NCBI GenBank assembly: GCA_934589705.1
Contig: CAKTOH010000003.1
Coordinates: forward strand, 101,608 to 165,607
Length of the DNA: 64,000 nt
Direction of reading: 5' to 3'
Origin: an uncultured Oscillospiraceae bacterium
GTDB taxonomy: Bacteria > Bacillota > Clostridia > Oscillospirales > Oscillospiraceae
The position numbers and the translations under genes were made by a program. Position 1 is the first letter of the stretch. Each line of letters begins with the position of its first letter. The notes under the pieces are model-generated. The model ran no database searches and was not told where the DNA came from. It saw only the letters and a program-made list of their open reading frames with translations. Below are positions 23,648 through 34,861 of the stretch, one piece after another.

Positions 23648-25648
23648 TTGAATCGAGATACATGGAAGCCGCGGCTGGCGGCGGCACTGCCGGTTATTTA
23701 TTGGACGCTGGCGCTGCTTTACTGGGAACTGCTGCTGAGCGGGGCGGTGTTTCACAAGCTTGGGCTGGCGGCCTACGCGGTGGGATTCACCCTGACGGCG
23801 GCGCTGCTTCTGAGCCTGGTGCTGTCCTTCCTGAAACGGAGGCGGTTTGCCGCAGAAATTGGGCTGACGGTGATATTTGCCCTGCTCTACGGCAGCCAGA
23901 TTGTCTATCATTTCATTTTCGGCACGCTGTATTCCGTGGCTATGGTATCCCAGGGCGGGGAGGCCATGACCAACTTCTGGCGGGAGCTGCTTGCCGCCAT
24001 GGGAGATCATTTTCCCTGGCTCATTGCGCTGATGGTACCCCTGGCGCTGCGGATTTTCCTGAGAAAGGGGCTGAAAGGGGAGCTTCGGGCAAAGGGACGG
24101 ATTGCGCTGCTGGTGCTGGCGGTTGCCCTGTTTGCCCTGACCCGGGCAGGCATCCGGCAGACGGGCACGGAAATGTTCTCCGATGAGGACTATTACCGCA
24201 GCGGAGAAATTGCCACCAACCAGACCACCCAGCGATTTGGCCTGCTGACGACCATCCGGCTGGAGCTGACCCGCCATGCCAAAACGGAGGAGCAGGACTA
24301 TTATATTCCGGAGGAGACCCAGGGGGAGAACCAGGCCCAGGAGCCGGCCGAGGTCAAGTACAACGTCATGAACATTGACTTTGATGCCCTGAACGCCATG
24401 ACCGAGGACAAAAAGCTGCTGGCCATCGACGACTACTGTTCGAAAGTAACCGGAACCAATCAGAACGAATACACCGGAATGCTGAAGGACTATAATCTGA
24501 TCGTCATGTGCGCGGAGAGCTTCTCGCCCGCTGCCATTGACAAGGATCTGACCCCCAATCTGTACAAGCTGACCCAGCAGGGAATCATCTTCAACAACTA
24601 TTACAATACCTTCCCCAATACCACCACCGACGGCGAGTACGCCCTGATGCAGGGCCTGTATCCGGATGCCGGGCGGAGCAAGGCGGTGTCCAGCCTGTAT
24701 GCCTCCCGGAACAGCTACCTGCCCTTCACGCTGGGCAATGTGTTTCAGTCTCAGCGGGGGGTGGAAAGCTTCGGCTATCACAACTATCGGGGCAGCTATT
24801 ACGGTCGGAATGAGTCTCACCCCAACATGGGCTACACCATGAAATTCGCCGGGGACGGCATGACCTTCACCACCAACTGGCCTGCCTCCGACCTGGAAAT
24901 GATGGAGCAGTCCATTGACGATTACATCGGAAAAGAGCCCTTCCACGCCTACTACATGACCTTCTCCGGCCACTATAAATACGACACCGGAACCAACGAA
25001 ATGGCCAAGCGGAACTGGGATCAGGTAAAGGATCTGCCCTATTCCAGCAACGCCATCAAGGCATACCTGAGCTGCAACATCGAGTTTGACAAGGCCATCG
25101 GCTACCTGATGGAGCGGCTGGAGCAGGCAGGGGTGGCAGACAGAACCGCCATTGTCATTGCCGGAGATCATTTCCCTTACGGCCTGAAGGACAGCGAGTA
25201 TGCCGAGCTGATCGGCCACGACATCGACGGCTTCTCCAAGTACAAGTCCACCCTGATTTTCTGGGTGGGAGGCCTGGAAGAAAACATCGTGGTGGACGAA
25301 TACTGCTGCAATGTGGACGTTCTGCCTACGATCCTGAACCTGTGGGGCTTTGAGTACGACTCCCGGCTGCTGGCGGGGACGGACGTGTTCTCCGACGGCA
25401 CTCACGCGGCGGTGCTGGTGGACAAGAGCTTTCTGACGGACAAGGTTTGGTTTAACGCCAGCACCGGGGAAATCCGGTACCAGGTGCCGGAAAGCGAAAT
25501 CCCGGAAGGATATGTGGAGAATATGAACCAGCTGATCGCCACCCGGTTTTCCATTTCCGCCGACATCCTGAACAGTGCGTACTATAACTTCGTCTTTGAC
25601 AAGGGTAAGGTGTATGTGAACCGGCTGGGGTGGAACAGTAAGAAATAA
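23648..25648 (+). CDS. LtaS-like membrane phosphoglycerol transferase / sulfatase-fold protein
   Basis: 666 residues from a TTG start, chosen because GGAGGT lies 7 nt upstream. Four to five transmembrane helices occupy about residues 10-175, followed by an extracellular alkaline-phosphatase/sulfatase-fold domain: NLIVMCAESFSP (metal ligand Glu), NTFPNTTTDGEYALMQGLYP with the nucleophile Thr, and AIVIAGDHFPYGL with the Asp-His metal ligands. This is the lipoteichoic acid synthase layout, moving glycerol-phosphate from phosphatidylglycerol to an envelope glycolipid; the exact polymer is not determined. A short Glu-rich linker (YYIPEETQGENQAQ) separates membrane and catalytic parts. Confidence 0.9.
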   Translation: MNRDTWKPRLAAALPVIYWTLALLYWELLLSGAVFHKLGLAAYAVGFTLTAALLLSLVLSFLKRRRFAAEIGLTVIFALLYGSQIVYHFIFGTLYSVAMVSQGGEAMTNFWRELLAAMGDHFPWLIALMVPLALRIFLRKGLKGELRAKGRIALLVLAVALFALTRAGIRQTGTEMFSDEDYYRSGEIATNQTTQRFGLLTTIRLELTRHAKTEEQDYYIPEETQGENQAQEPAEVKYNVMNIDFDALNAMTEDKKLLAIDDYCSKVTGTNQNEYTGMLKDYNLIVMCAESFSPAAIDKDLTPNLYKLTQQGIIFNNYYNTFPNTTTDGEYALMQGLYPDAGRSKAVSSLYASRNSYLPFTLGNVFQSQRGVESFGYHNYRGSYYGRNESHPNMGYTMKFAGDGMTFTTNWPASDLEMMEQSIDDYIGKEPFHAYYMTFSGHYKYDTGTNEMAKRNWDQVKDLPYSSNAIKAYLSCNIEFDKAIGYLMERLEQAGVADRTAIVIAGDHFPYGLKDSEYAELIGHDIDGFSKYKSTLIFWVGGLEENIVVDEYCCNVDVLPTILNLWGFEYDSRLLAGTDVFSDGTHAAVLVDKSFLTDKVWFNASTGEIRYQVPESEIPEGYVENMNQLIATRFSISADILNSAYYNFVFDKGKVYVNRLGWNSKK

Positions 25649-25657
25649 AGGAATGCG

Positions 25658-25693
25658 ATTGCGCACCGATGACATTGGTCATCGGTGCGCAAT
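25658..25693 (+). terminator. Long hairpin after the LtaS-like gene
   Basis: ATTGCGCACCGATGAC ATTG GTCATCGGTGCGCAAT, a 16-bp perfect stem ten bases after the stop codon. T-rich tract is poor (TTGTGCG). Confidence 0.65.
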
Positions 25694-25696
25694 TTG

Positions 25697-26035
25697 TGCG
25701 TCCCTTGGCTCCCACTCTGGGGGAGCTGTCACGAAGTGACTGAGAGGGCAAAAACGCCCTCTCCACCCAGTGCTGCGGCACTGGGCACCTCTCCCAAAGG
25801 GAGAGGCAAGGCCCTCATCCGTCACGGCTGCGCCGTGCCACCTATACATTATTGTGCAATTGCCACTGGCAATTGTTAGATTTTGATTCGCTGCGCGGAG
25901 CACCACCCCGAAGGGGAAGGCAAAGGGGAACGGATTGCCACACCAGTCTGCGCGACATTATGGTATGACTGCCACTGGCAGTCATTAGGATTTTGATTCG
26001 CTGCGCGGAGCACCACTGGTTCGCAATGACATGCG
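25697..26035. repeat. Composite intergenic repeat, copy 5 (largest)
   Basis: Includes the modules GGCTCCCACTCTGGGGGAGC, GAGGCAAGGCCCTCATCCGT and GGGAACGGATTGCCACACCA, plus two near-identical short hairpin units (ATTGCCACTGGCAAT and ATGACTGCCACTGGCAGTCAT) each followed by GATTCGCTGCGCGGAGCACC. It ends with GGTTCGCAATGACATGCG. No gene seen between 25649 and the rpoB promoter. Confidence 0.8.
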
Positions 26036-26061
26036 TATACCGTCAGCTTGAATGTATGAAT

Positions 26062-26096
26062 CCCGCCGGTCTGAAATCACAGACCGGCGGGGTTTT
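26062..26096 (+). terminator. Intrinsic terminator upstream of the rpoB promoter
   Basis: CCCGCCGGTCTG AAATCA CAGACCGGCGGG followed by GTTTTG. Isolates rpoBC from upstream transcription. Confidence 0.75.
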
Positions 26097-26173
26097 GACA
26101 GGGCAGGGGCGGAAATTAGCGAAAAGGGCATAAAAAAACGAGGCGGAAGCCCCGGAATTGTGGAAATTATTCA

Positions 26174-26202
26174 TTGACAGAATTTACCCGCCATGCTATA
26201 AT
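26174..26202 (+). promoter_or_regulatory. Consensus promoter of rpoB-rpoC
   Basis: TTGACA (26174-26179), exactly 17 bp, TATAAT (26197-26202): a perfect sigma-A consensus about 155 nt before rpoB. The intervening leader has no gene. Confidence 0.9.
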
Positions 26203-26358
26203 GATTGTCCATACTGTGATACTATGCCTATCTGCGGACTTCCTTCCTTACCAGGTCATTTTAACACAGTAGCGGGCGGCTGTCAAGTAGGAACTTTGTG
26301 AAAATTGACAACCGCACGGGGCGTATCATAAGCAACACAACTCGAAAGAAAGGCTGTG

Positions 26359-29300
26359 ATGATCCATATGGCAATGGTCAAGGACGTAATGTTCGGCAAG
26401 ACCATGCGTAAATCTTACGCGAAGTATGAAGAGATCCTGGAGATCCCCAACATGCTGAAAATCCAGAAGGACTCCTATCAGTGGTTCCTGGATACCGGCT
26501 TGCGGGAGGTCTTCAAGGACGTAGGCACCATTACCGACTTCTCCGGCAAGCTGGAGCTGTCCTTCCTGGATTACACCATGGAGGATAAGGCCAAGTACAC
26601 CATTGAGGAGTGCAAGGAGCGGGACGCTACCTACGCCAAGCCCATCAAGGTGCGGGTTCGCCTGCGCAACACGGAGACCGACGAAATCAAGGAGCAGGAG
26701 ATCTTCATGGGAGATTTCCCTGTGATGACCAACGGCGGTACCTTCGTCATCAACGGCGCGGAGCGGGTTATTATCACCCAGATCGTCCGTTCTCCCGGCA
26801 TGTACTACGGCCATGAGGTGGACAAGGCTGACCAGCATACCTATACCGCTACTGTCATCCCTTACCGGGGCGCCTGGCTGGAGTATGAAACCGACAACTC
26901 CGATGTGTTCTGGGTCCGGATCGATAAGAACCGGAAGCTGCCCATCACCTGCCTGATCCGGGCACTGGGCGTGCAGACCGACGAGCAGATCAAGGCCATG
27001 TTCGGCGAGGATCCCCGGATCCTGGCTACCATTGACAAGGATCCCTGCAAGACCAGAGAAGAGTCTTTGCTCGAAATCTACCGCCGGCTGCGTCCCGGTG
27101 AGCCTCCTACGGTGGAGACTGCCACCGCCCATCTGGAGGGCCTGCTGTTCGACTACCACCGCTACGACGTGAGCAAGGTGGGCCGGTATAAGTTCAACAA
27201 GAAGATGGACATCTGGAGCCGGCTGTCCGGCCAGGAAGCCGTAGAGCCCATTGCCGATCCCATGACCGGTGAAATTCTGGTCATGCCCGGCGAGTTCATC
27301 TCCCGCGCCCAGGCACACGAGCTGAGCCGGAAGGGCGTCAACGAGGCGGTCATCAAGATCGGCGACTACAACGTCAAGGTCTTCTCCAACAACATGGTGG
27401 AGATGGCAGGCTTCGTGGACTTTGATCCCAAGCAGTACGGCATCACCGAGAAGGTTTACTTCCCCGTGCTGAAGGAAATGCTGGAAACCGTTCCCGCGGA
27501 CGGCTGGAAGGACGCCATTGCCGAGCGTTACACCGACCTGATTCCCAACCACATCATTGTGGATGACATCATGGCCTCCATCAACTATCTGAACTGCGTG
27601 GCCATGGGCGTGGGCACTCCTGACGACATTGACCACCTGGGCAACCGCCGTCTGCGCTGCGTAGGCGAGCTGCTTCAGAACCAGTTCCGGATTGGCTTTA
27701 GCCGTCTGGACCGGGTGATCCGGGAGCGGATGACTGTTCAGGACCTGGATACCGTAACCCCTCAGAGCCTGATTAACATCCGGCCTGTTACCGCGGTTAT
27801 CAAGGAGTTCTTCGGCTCCTCCCCTCTGAGCCAGTTCATGGATCAGAATAACCCCCTGTCCGAGCTGACCCACAAGCGCCGTCTGTCCGCTCTGGGCCCC
27901 GGCGGTCTGAGCCGTGACCGGGCTTCCTTCGACGTCCGGGATATTCACTACACCCACTATGGCCGGATGTGCCCCATTGAGACCCCTGAAGGCCCCAACA
28001 TCGGCCTGATTAACTACTTGGCCACCTTTGCCAAGATCAACGAGTACGGCTTCGTGGAAGCTCCCTACCGGAAGGTGGACAAGGCCACCGGCTTTGTCAC
28101 CAAGAACGTGGAGTATATGACCGCCGATGTGGAGGACGACTACTACATCGGCCAGGCCAATGAGCCGCTGGACGAGAACGGCTGCCTTGCCAACGCCCGT
28201 ATCACCTGCCGTCACCGCAACGAGATTATCGAGGTCGACCGGGGCATGATCGACTATATCGATGTGTCCCCCAGAATGATGATCTCCATCGCTACCTCTT
28301 TCATTCCCTTCCTGCAGAACGACGACGCCAACCGCGCGCTGATGGGCGCGAACATGCAGCGTCAGGCCGTGCCTCTGCTGACCACCGAGCCGCCCATCGT
28401 TGCCACCGGCATCGAGCACAAGGCCGCCGTGGACTCCGAGGTCTGCGTGAAGGCCAAGGGCCCCGGCGTGGTCACCGCCGTGTCCGCTTCCTCCATTACC
28501 GTCAAGTATGACAGCGGCGAGACCTGCACCCACGCCCTGATTAAGTTCTCCCGCTCCAACGCCGGTACCTGCATCAACCAGCGGCCTATCGTGGTGGTGG
28601 GCGAGCGGGTGGATACCGAGCAGATCATTGCCGACGGCCCCTCCTGCTCCGGCGGCGAGGTTGCCCTGGGCAAGAACGTGCTCATCGGCTTCGTCACCTG
28701 GGAAGGCTACAACTACGAGGACGCCATTCTGCTCAACGAACGTCTGGTTCGGGAGGATGTGTTCACCTCCATCCACATCGAGGAGTACGAGACCGAGGCC
28801 CGGGACACCAAGCTGGGCCCGGAGGAAATCACCCGGGATATCCCCAACGTAGGCGAGGACACCCTGAAGGATCTGGATGAGAACGGCATTATCCGCGTCG
28901 GCGCGGAAGTCCACGCCGGTGATTACCTGGTTGGCAAGGTCACCCCCAAGGGCGAGACCGAGCTGACCCCCGAGGAGCGCCTGCTGCGGGCCATCTTCGG
29001 CGAGAAGGCAAGAGAAGTCCGGGATACCTCCCTGAAGGTGCCCCACGGTACCTCCGGCATCGTGGTGGACGTGAAGGTCTTCACCAAGGAGAACTCCGAT
29101 GAGCTGGCGCCCGGCGTCACCAAGTCCGTCCGTGTGTATCTTGCCCAGAAGCGGAAGATCGGCGTGGGCGATAAGATGGCCGGCCGTCACGGCAACAAGG
29201 GCGTTGTTTCCCGGGTTCTGCCCGAGGAGGATATGCCCTTCCTGCCCGATGGCACCCCCCTGGACATCGTGCTGAACCCCCTGGGCGTGCCTTCCCGTAT

Positions 29301-30033
29301 GAACATCGGTCAGGTGCTGGAAGTCCATCTGGGCTATGCCGCCAAGGCTCTGGGCTGGCATGTTGCCACCCCCGTCTTCGACGGCGCCAACGAGAAGGAC
29401 ATCCGGGAGACCCTGAAGCTGGCGGGCCTCCGGGAGGACGGCAAGACCATCCTGTATGACGGCCGTACCGGCGAGCCCTTCGACAACCTGGTCACTGTCG
29501 GCTATCCCTACTATCTGAAGCTCCATCACCTGGTTGACGATAAGATCCACGCCCGTTCCACCGGCCCCTATGCCCTGGTCACCCAGCAGCCTCTGGGCGG
29601 CAAGGCTCAGTTCGGCGGACAGCGTTTCGGCGAAATGGAAGTCTGGGCTCTGGAGGCTTACGGCGCGGCCTATACCCTCCAGGAGATCCTGACCGTCAAG
29701 TCCGATGATGTGACCGGCCGTGTGAAGACCTACGAGGCCATCGTCAAGGGCGCCAACATTCCCAAGCCCGGCGTGCCCGAGTCCTTCAAGGTTCTGATCA
29801 AGGAGCTCCAGGCTCTGTGTCTGGATATCCGGGTTCTGGACGAGAACGGCGACGAGATCGAGCTGAAGGACGAGGACGATGACGACGAGATCGTCTACAC
29901 CGCCGACTCCGGAAATGACACGGTGGTTGGCTCTACCGATGAGGTGCTGGACGCTGGCTTCGTCATCGACGAGGACAGCCCTGAGGATATTATGGATGTA
30001 TTCGGCGATATGGATGCCGACAACGAAGAATAA
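26359..30033 (+). CDS. rpoB: DNA-directed RNA polymerase subunit beta
   Basis: 1224 residues. It forms, with RpoC, the active cleft of RNA polymerase. The rifampicin-binding region is intact ([20 protein letters not shown] then [15 protein letters not shown], about residues 487-520). Conserved blocks [40 protein letters not shown] and [20 protein letters not shown] are present. ATG 26359 has AAAGG 5 nt upstream; a GTG just before and an ATG at 26368 are alternatives. The C-terminus carries an acidic extension ([18 protein letters not shown]...) of about 60 residues, common in Clostridia. rplJ/rplL are not upstream as they are in many genomes. Confidence 0.98.
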   Translation: MIHMAMVKDVMFGKTMRKSYAKYEEILEIPNMLKIQKDSYQWFLDTGLREVFKDVGTITDFSGKLELSFLDYTMEDKAKYTIEECKERDATYAKPIKVRVRLRNTETDEIKEQEIFMGDFPVMTNGGTFVINGAERVIITQIVRSPGMYYGHEVDKADQHTYTATVIPYRGAWLEYETDNSDVFWVRIDKNRKLPITCLIRALGVQTDEQIKAMFGEDPRILATIDKDPCKTREESLLEIYRRLRPGEPPTVETATAHLEGLLFDYHRYDVSKVGRYKFNKKMDIWSRLSGQEAVEPIADPMTGEILVMPGEFISRAQAHELSRKGVNEAVIKIGDYNVKVFSNNMVEMAGFVDFDPKQYGITEKVYFPVLKEMLETVPADGWKDAIAERYTDLIPNHIIVDDIMASINYLNCVAMGVGTPDDIDHLGNRRLRCVGELLQNQFRIGFSRLDRVIRERMTVQDLDTVTPQSLINIRPVTAVIKEFFGSSPLSQFMDQNNPLSELTHKRRLSALGPGGLSRDRASFDVRDIHYTHYGRMCPIETPEGPNIGLINYLATFAKINEYGFVEAPYRKVDKATGFVTKNVEYMTADVEDDYYIGQANEPLDENGCLANARITCRHRNEIIEVDRGMIDYIDVSPRMMISIATSFIPFLQNDDANRALMGANMQRQAVPLLTTEPPIVATGIEHKAAVDSEVCVKAKGPGVVTAVSASSITVKYDSGETCTHALIKFSRSNAGTCINQRPIVVVGERVDTEQIIADGPSCSGGEVALGKNVLIGFVTWEGYNYEDAILLNERLVREDVFTSIHIEEYETEARDTKLGPEEITRDIPNVGEDTLKDLDENGIIRVGAEVHAGDYLVGKVTPKGETELTPEERLLRAIFGEKAREVRDTSLKVPHGTSGIVVDVKVFTKENSDELAPGVTKSVRVYLAQKRKIGVGDKMAGRHGNKGVVSRVLPEEDMPFLPDGTPLDIVLNPLGVPSRMNIGQVLEVHLGYAAKALGWHVATPVFDGANEKDIRETLKLAGLREDGKTILYDGRTGEPFDNLVTVGYPYYLKLHHLVDDKIHARSTGPYALVTQQPLGGKAQFGGQRFGEMEVWALEAYGAAYTLQEILTVKSDDVTGRVKTYEAIVKGANIPKPGVPESFKVLIKELQALCLDIRVLDENGDEIELKDEDDDDEIVYTADSGNDTVVGSTDEVLDAGFVIDEDSPEDIMDVFGDMDADNEE

Positions 30034-30044
30034 GGAGGCTACAC

Positions 30045-33000
30045 ATGGCAGATGCCACCTTTGATGCCATTAAAATTGGTATTGCGTCCCCGGAGATGAT
30101 CCGGCAGTGGTCCTACGGCGAGGTCAAGAAGCCGGAAACCATCAACTACCGTACCCTGAAGCCCGAACGGGACGGACTGTACTGCGAGCGGATTTTCGGA
30201 CCCACCAAGGACTGGGAATGCCACTGCGGCAAGTACAAGAAAATCAAGTATAAGGGCAAGATCTGCGACCGCTGCGGCGTCGAGGTCACCAAATCCAAGG
30301 TGCGCCGGGAGCGCATGGGTCACATTGAGCTGGCCGCTCCCTGCAGCCATATCTGGTATTTCAAGGGCATTCCCTCCCGGATGGGTCTGGTGCTGGACAT
30401 CAGCCCCAAGATTCTGGAGAAGGTGCTGTACTTCGCGGCCTATATCGTCACCGATCCCGGTGACGCGCCCCTGGCCCGGAACCAGGTGCTCACCGAGAAG
30501 GAATACCGGGACATGCGGGAAAAGTACGAGGACGACTTCAAGGCCGGTATGGGCGCCGAGGCCGTCAAGGAGCTGCTGGAGCAGATCGACCTGGATCAGC
30601 TGTCCGAGCAGCTGAGAAACGAGCTGAAGACCGCCTCCTCCCAGAAGAAGCTGCGCATTGTCAAGCGTCTGGAGGTGGTGGAGGCCTTCCGGGAGTCCGG
30701 CAACAAGCCCAGCTGGATGATCATGGACGTGCTGCCCGTGATTCCTCCCGATATCCGTCCTATGATTCAGCTGGACGGCGGCCGGTTCGCAACCTCCGAC
30801 CTGAACGATCTGTACCGCCGGGTCATCAACCGGAATAACCGTCTGAAGCGGCTGGTTCAGCTCCACGCCCCTGACATCATCGTCCGCAACGAAAAGCGGA
30901 TGCTCCAGGAGGCTGTGGACGCGCTGATCGACAACGGCCGCCGGGGCCGTGCCGTCACCGGCGCCAACAACCGGGCGCTGAAGTCTTTGTCTGACATGCT
31001 CAAGGGCAAGCAGGGCCGGTTCCGTCAGAACTTGCTTGGCAAGCGTGTTGACTACTCCGGACGTTCCGTTATCGTGGTCGGCCCTGAGCTGAAGCTCTAT
31101 CAGTGCGGCGTGCCCAAGGAAATGGCCATTGAGCTGTTCCGGCCCTTCGTTATGAAGAAGCTGGTTTCCGACGGCCTGGCCAACAACATCAAGTCCGCCA
31201 AGAAGATGATCGACAAGGGCAAGACCGAGGTCTGGGATGCTCTGGACGACATCATCAAGGATCGGCCCGTTATGCTGAACCGGGCGCCTACCCTGCACCG
31301 TCTGGGCATTCAGGCCTTCGAGCCGGTGCTGGTGGAGGGTCGGGCACTGAAGCTGCACCCCCTGTGCTGCACCGCCTTCAACGCGGACTTCGACGGCGAC
31401 CAGATGGCCATTCACGTTCCTCTGTCCCCGGAGGCTCAGGCGGAAGCCAGAATGCTGATGCTCTCCGCCAACAACCTGCTCCGTCCTCAGGACGGCAAGC
31501 CTGTTACCGTGCCGACCCAGGATATGATTCTGGGTGCCTACTATCTGACCTATACCCGTCTTGGCAAGGCGGAAAAGGGCTCCGAGACCGTGTTCGTCAC
31601 CGACGCGGGGGAGACCGGACTGACTGCCGGTGTGGTAGTGGATGCCGATGACTTCGTGGCTGCCAACAAGCAGGCCAAGAAGGAAGGGAAGAAGGAAGCC
31701 AAATTCCGTCCCATCCACGCCTATTCCTCCACCGAGGAGGCCATTGCCGCCTATGCTGACGGTGCCATCGGCCTGCACGCGCCGATTCTGGTGCGCTACG
31801 GCAAGGAAGTGGACGGGGAAATGCGGTATCAGATGATCAACGCCACCGTGGGCCGCCTGATTTACAACGAGCCCATCCCCCAGGATCTGGGCTTCGTAGA
31901 CCGCAGCGATCCCGCCCATGCCTTCGATCTGGAAATTGACTTCCTGGTTGGCAAGAAGCAGCTGGGCAAGATCATCGACAAGTGCATCCGGGTTCACGGC
32001 TTCACCATCGCCACCGAAATGCTGGATCGGATCAAGGCTCTGGGCTACAAGTACTCCACCAAGGGCGCTATCTCCGTGTCCATTGCGGATATGGAGGTTC
32101 CCGCCATCAAGTACGAACTGGTCAAGGCCGCCGAGGGCAAGGTGGTAGAGATTGAAAACTACTTCCGCCAGGGCTATATCACCAACGACGAGCGTTACCG
32201 TCTGGTGGTTCAGCAGTGGGAGCAGACCACCAAGGAAGTTACCGATGCCCTTCAGGGCAACCTGGATGAGTTCAACCCCATCTACATGATGGCCGACTCC
32301 GGCGCCCGTGGCTCCATGGCTCAGATTCGTCAGCTGGCAGGTATGCGCGGCCTGATGGCAGATACCGCCGGCCGTACCATCGAGATTCCCGTTAAGGCAA
32401 ACTTCCGTGAGGGCCTGTCCGTTCTGGAGTACTTCATCTCCTCCAGAGGCGCCCGTAAGGGCATGACCGATACCGCCCTTCGTACCGCCGACTCCGGTTA
32501 CCTGACCCGCCGAATGGTGGATGTGTCCCAGGAGGTCATCATCCGTCAGCACGACTGCGGCACCGAGAACGGTATCTGGGTGGGCGCGGTCTACGACAAG
32601 AACGGCGACATTATCGATACCTTCGGCAACCGGATCCGGGGCCGTTATCCCGTCCACGATGTGGTGGATCCCGCTACAGGTGAGCTGCTGCACTCCAAGG
32701 ACGTGATGATGATGCCTGAGGATGCCGCTAAGTTCGAAGCCCACGGCATCAGCAAAATCTATATCCGCACCATTCTGGCCTGCCGGGCCCGGGTGGGTGT
32801 CTGCGCCAAGTGCTACGGCATGAACCTGGCTACCTCCAAGGAGGTTGACCTGGGCGAGGCCGTCGGCATCATCGCCGCCCAGTCCATCGGTGAGCCCGGT
32901 ACGCAGCTGACCATGCGTACCTTCCACTCCGGCGGCGTTGCCGGTGACGATATCACCCAGGGTCTTCCCCGAGTGGAAGAGCTGTTCGAGGCCCGCCGGC

Positions 33001-33752
33001 CTAAGAAGATGGCTCAGATTTCCGAGATCACCGGTGTGGTGTCCATCGACGATACCCACCGTACCGCTCTGCGTAACATTACCGTTACCGCGGAGGACGG
33101 CGAGGTGAAGGTCTATCAGGTGCCCTACTCCGTAGGCCTGAAGGTTGCCCACGGCAAGGTCGTGGAGAAGGGTCAGCCCATCACCGACGGCGCGCTCTAT
33201 CCCCAGGACGTGCTGCGGATCTCCGGCGTGGAGGCCGTTCAGGATTATCTGGTTCAGTCTGTTCAGGCGGTGTACCGCCAGCAAGGCGTGGAAATCAACG
33301 ATAAGCACATTGAGGTCATCATCCGTCAGATGATGCGCAAGGTGCGCGTTGAGGATCCCGGCGACACCGAGCTGCTGTCCGGCAGCGCGGTGGACACCTT
33401 CGAGTTCGAGGATGCCAACGCCGCCATTCAGGCTCGGATTGACGCCGGTGAGACCGAGCTGCGCAAGGCCGAGTCCAGCGCCATGCTGCTGGGCATCACC
33501 AAGGCCGCTCTGGCCACCGATTCCTTCCTGTCCGCCGCCTCCTTCCAGGAGACCACCAAGGTTCTGACCGATGCCGCCATCAAGGGCAAGGTTGACCACC
33601 TGGTCGGTCTGAAGGAGAACGTGCTGATCGGTAAGCTGATCCCCGCAGGCTCCGGCCTGATGGCTTACCGGGATTATCAGCCCGGCATCACCCCCGAGGC
33701 TCGGATGCCTGAGGAGATGGAAGAAGCCGCCATCGAAGGCAAACAGGTGTAA
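30045..33752 (+). CDS. rpoC: DNA-directed RNA polymerase subunit beta-prime
   Basis: 1235 residues, 11 nt after rpoB with TAAGGAGG as ribosome binding site. The N-terminal zinc-binding segment has two Cys pairs ([20 protein letters not shown], about 60-80). The catalytic magnesium triad is in [14 protein letters not shown] (about 447-460), the bridge/trigger region in [20 protein letters not shown], and the second zinc site in [13 protein letters not shown]. Length is typical for Firmicutes lacking large lineage inserts. Confidence 0.98.
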   Translation: MADATFDAIKIGIASPEMIRQWSYGEVKKPETINYRTLKPERDGLYCERIFGPTKDWECHCGKYKKIKYKGKICDRCGVEVTKSKVRRERMGHIELAAPCSHIWYFKGIPSRMGLVLDISPKILEKVLYFAAYIVTDPGDAPLARNQVLTEKEYRDMREKYEDDFKAGMGAEAVKELLEQIDLDQLSEQLRNELKTASSQKKLRIVKRLEVVEAFRESGNKPSWMIMDVLPVIPPDIRPMIQLDGGRFATSDLNDLYRRVINRNNRLKRLVQLHAPDIIVRNEKRMLQEAVDALIDNGRRGRAVTGANNRALKSLSDMLKGKQGRFRQNLLGKRVDYSGRSVIVVGPELKLYQCGVPKEMAIELFRPFVMKKLVSDGLANNIKSAKKMIDKGKTEVWDALDDIIKDRPVMLNRAPTLHRLGIQAFEPVLVEGRALKLHPLCCTAFNADFDGDQMAIHVPLSPEAQAEARMLMLSANNLLRPQDGKPVTVPTQDMILGAYYLTYTRLGKAEKGSETVFVTDAGETGLTAGVVVDADDFVAANKQAKKEGKKEAKFRPIHAYSSTEEAIAAYADGAIGLHAPILVRYGKEVDGEMRYQMINATVGRLIYNEPIPQDLGFVDRSDPAHAFDLEIDFLVGKKQLGKIIDKCIRVHGFTIATEMLDRIKALGYKYSTKGAISVSIADMEVPAIKYELVKAAEGKVVEIENYFRQGYITNDERYRLVVQQWEQTTKEVTDALQGNLDEFNPIYMMADSGARGSMAQIRQLAGMRGLMADTAGRTIEIPVKANFREGLSVLEYFISSRGARKGMTDTALRTADSGYLTRRMVDVSQEVIIRQHDCGTENGIWVGAVYDKNGDIIDTFGNRIRGRYPVHDVVDPATGELLHSKDVMMMPEDAAKFEAHGISKIYIRTILACRARVGVCAKCYGMNLATSKEVDLGEAVGIIAAQSIGEPGTQLTMRTFHSGGVAGDDITQGLPRVEELFEARRPKKMAQISEITGVVSIDDTHRTALRNITVTAEDGEVKVYQVPYSVGLKVAHGKVVEKGQPITDGALYPQDVLRISGVEAVQDYLVQSVQAVYRQQGVEINDKHIEVIIRQMMRKVRVEDPGDTELLSGSAVDTFEFEDANAAIQARIDAGETELRKAESSAMLLGITKAALATDSFLSAASFQETTKVLTDAAIKGKVDHLVGLKENVLIGKLIPAGSGLMAYRDYQPGITPEARMPEEMEEAAIEGKQV

Positions 33753-33764
33753 GTTCCTGATTTC

Positions 33765-33798
33765 CCCTCCGCGCGTATTGCGCGGAGGGGATTTCCTA
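33765..33798 (+). terminator. Intrinsic terminator after rpoC
   Basis: CCCCTCCGCGC GTATT GCGCGGAGGGG followed by ATTTCCT, 12 nt after the rpoC stop; moderate U-tract. Confidence 0.7.
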
Positions 33799-33816
33799 TC
33801 ATTTCAAGGAGAATTC

Positions 33817-34182
33817 ATGACCTTTTACGAAAAAATGCGTCTTGTCTGTCTGGCAATTCCGGAAGGCACGGTGGCTACCTACGGCCAGATTGCCATGCTC
33901 TGCGGCAAGCCGAAAAACTCCCGGCAGGTAGGCTACGGCCTTCGGGAGGGGCTGGCAGGGGAGGGGATCCCCGCCTTTCGGGTGGTGAACAGCAAAGGCG
34001 AGCTCAGCGGGGCCAGAAGCTTTCTGACTCCGGATTTGCAGCACGCCCTTCTGGCGGACGAGGGCGTTCCCTCCCGGTGGAACGGCCGATGCTGGCAGGT
34101 TGATCTGAAAATTTATGGCTGGAAGACTACCCAGAAGGATATTTCCCGCTTTGCGAAGGCCTTTGCCTCCGGGGAAGATTAG
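33817..34182 (+). CDS. Alkyltransferase-like protein (MGMT/ATL DNA-binding family)
   Basis: 121 residues. It has the C-terminal MGMT DNA-binding fold (YEKMRLVCLAIPEGTVATYG, QIAMLCGKPKNSRQVGYGLR), but the active-site PCHR motif is replaced by IPAFRVVNSKGELSG, with no cysteine. It is therefore an alkyltransferase-like protein that may flag bulky O6-alkylguanine lesions for nucleotide excision repair, not repair them itself. The start is preceded by AAGGAG. It interrupts the usual rpoC to L7Ae order of the str region. Its stop codon lies in the boundary of a MITE (see findings). Confidence 0.85.
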   Translation: MTFYEKMRLVCLAIPEGTVATYGQIAMLCGKPKNSRQVGYGLREGLAGEGIPAFRVVNSKGELSGARSFLTPDLQHALLADEGVPSRWNGRCWQVDLKIYGWKTTQKDISRFAKAFASGED

Positions 34183-34344
34183 GGTCTATCTGAAAACCGT
34201 CAACACGCCCAAACAGCGGGTCTTTTCCACCTGCTGGGCACCATTTTTTCTTGCAATACGCAGAGTATTCCTGCAAAAAAATGGCTTCATCAGGCGGAAA
34301 ATCCCTCGCCGTTGGTCATATTCCCGGTTTTCAGATAGACCCTA
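34180..34344. mobile_element. MITE-like element, family B, copy 1 (161 bp plus TA flanks)
   Basis: Perfect 18-bp terminal inverted repeats GGGTCTATCTGAAAACCG, with TA on each side. A second copy of the same length lies at 59612-59776 and differs at only a few positions. The TA target is the hallmark of IS630/Tc1-mariner type elements (family knowledge); no transposase is present. Confidence 0.85.
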
Positions 34345-34347
34345 AGA

Positions 34348-34382
34348 CAGACCCCGGCAGGAAAGACATCCGGCCGGGTCTG
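34348..34382. terminator. GC-rich hairpin downstream of MITE B
   Basis: CAGACCCCGGC and GGCCGGGTCTG pair around a 13-nt loop. There is no T-tract on the plus strand. It may be the original terminator of the alkyltransferase-like gene, now displaced by the MITE. Nothing else is seen in 34383-34476. Confidence 0.4.
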
Positions 34383-34476
34383 CCATCTGCTTGCGAACAA
34401 GTGCGTGTAAGCTGCGGACAAGGAGAAAACGGCAAGGCAGAAGGGCAGAATCACAAAAAATTATGGAATAATTTTG

Positions 34477-34504
34477 TTGACTTTTTTCGGAAAATGCGTA
34501 TAAT
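34477..34504 (+). promoter_or_regulatory. Promoter of the L7Ae-like gene and downstream str genes
   Basis: TTGACT (34477-34482), 16-bp spacer, TATAAT (34499-34504), only about 10 nt before the first ATG of the next gene. Confidence 0.8.
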
Positions 34505-34514
34505 ATAGTCTCGT

Positions 34515-34820
34515 ATGGATAGGAAGCAAAAAGGTAAAATACCGGAATGCGGCGATTTGCCGGACATTTCCCGGGATTCCCTGGCCGTCGGTGCCAAGCA
34601 GCTGAAAAAAGCTGTCCGTGCCGGAAAAGCCGCCCGGGTATATCTGGCGGAAAACGCCGACCCCGCTCTGACCCAGCCTCTGGCGGAGCTGTGCGGGGAA
34701 TATCAGATCCAGATCACCTGGGTAGCCGACATGGCAGACCTGGGGCGCGCCTGCGGCATCGAGGTGGGCGCGGCGGCTGCGGCCGTTCTCAAGATTCTAC
34801 CGGAAAATTCCGTAGAATAA
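34515..34820 (+). CDS. L7Ae/L30e-family RNA-binding protein (YbxF-like)
   Basis: Up to 101 residues. A ribosomal L7Ae-type K-turn binding fold is indicated by [45 protein letters not shown] and [16 protein letters not shown]. This small protein conventionally sits between rpoC and rpsL in Firmicutes and binds K-turn RNA. The start is uncertain: ATG 34515 lies about 11 nt from the -10 box, so the message would be almost leaderless. A TTG near 34556, behind CCGGAATG, is an alternative that would remove about 14 residues. Confidence 0.85.
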   Translation: MDRKQKGKIPECGDLPDISRDSLAVGAKQLKKAVRAGKAARVYLAENADPALTQPLAELCGEYQIQITWVADMADLGRACGIEVGAAAAAVLKILPENSVE

Positions 34821-34861
34821 ATACCCGTCATTTGACGAGAACCAAAGAAAGGAGAAAACAA

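Noticed and set aside
25697..26035. Possible CRISPR array from the short repeated hairpins
   Set aside because: Repeats are unequal in length, inverted and lack regular spacers; no cas genes are present.
26326..33599. Open frames of over 1000 codons antisense to rpoB and rpoC
   Set aside because: Same codon-aligned antisense effect in highly biased genes; no recognisable domains or start signals.
34547..34861. Fused 246-codon frame ahead of rpsL
   Set aside because: The first 105 codons are the L7Ae-like gene read in the wrong frame; S12 starts at its own ribosome binding site.
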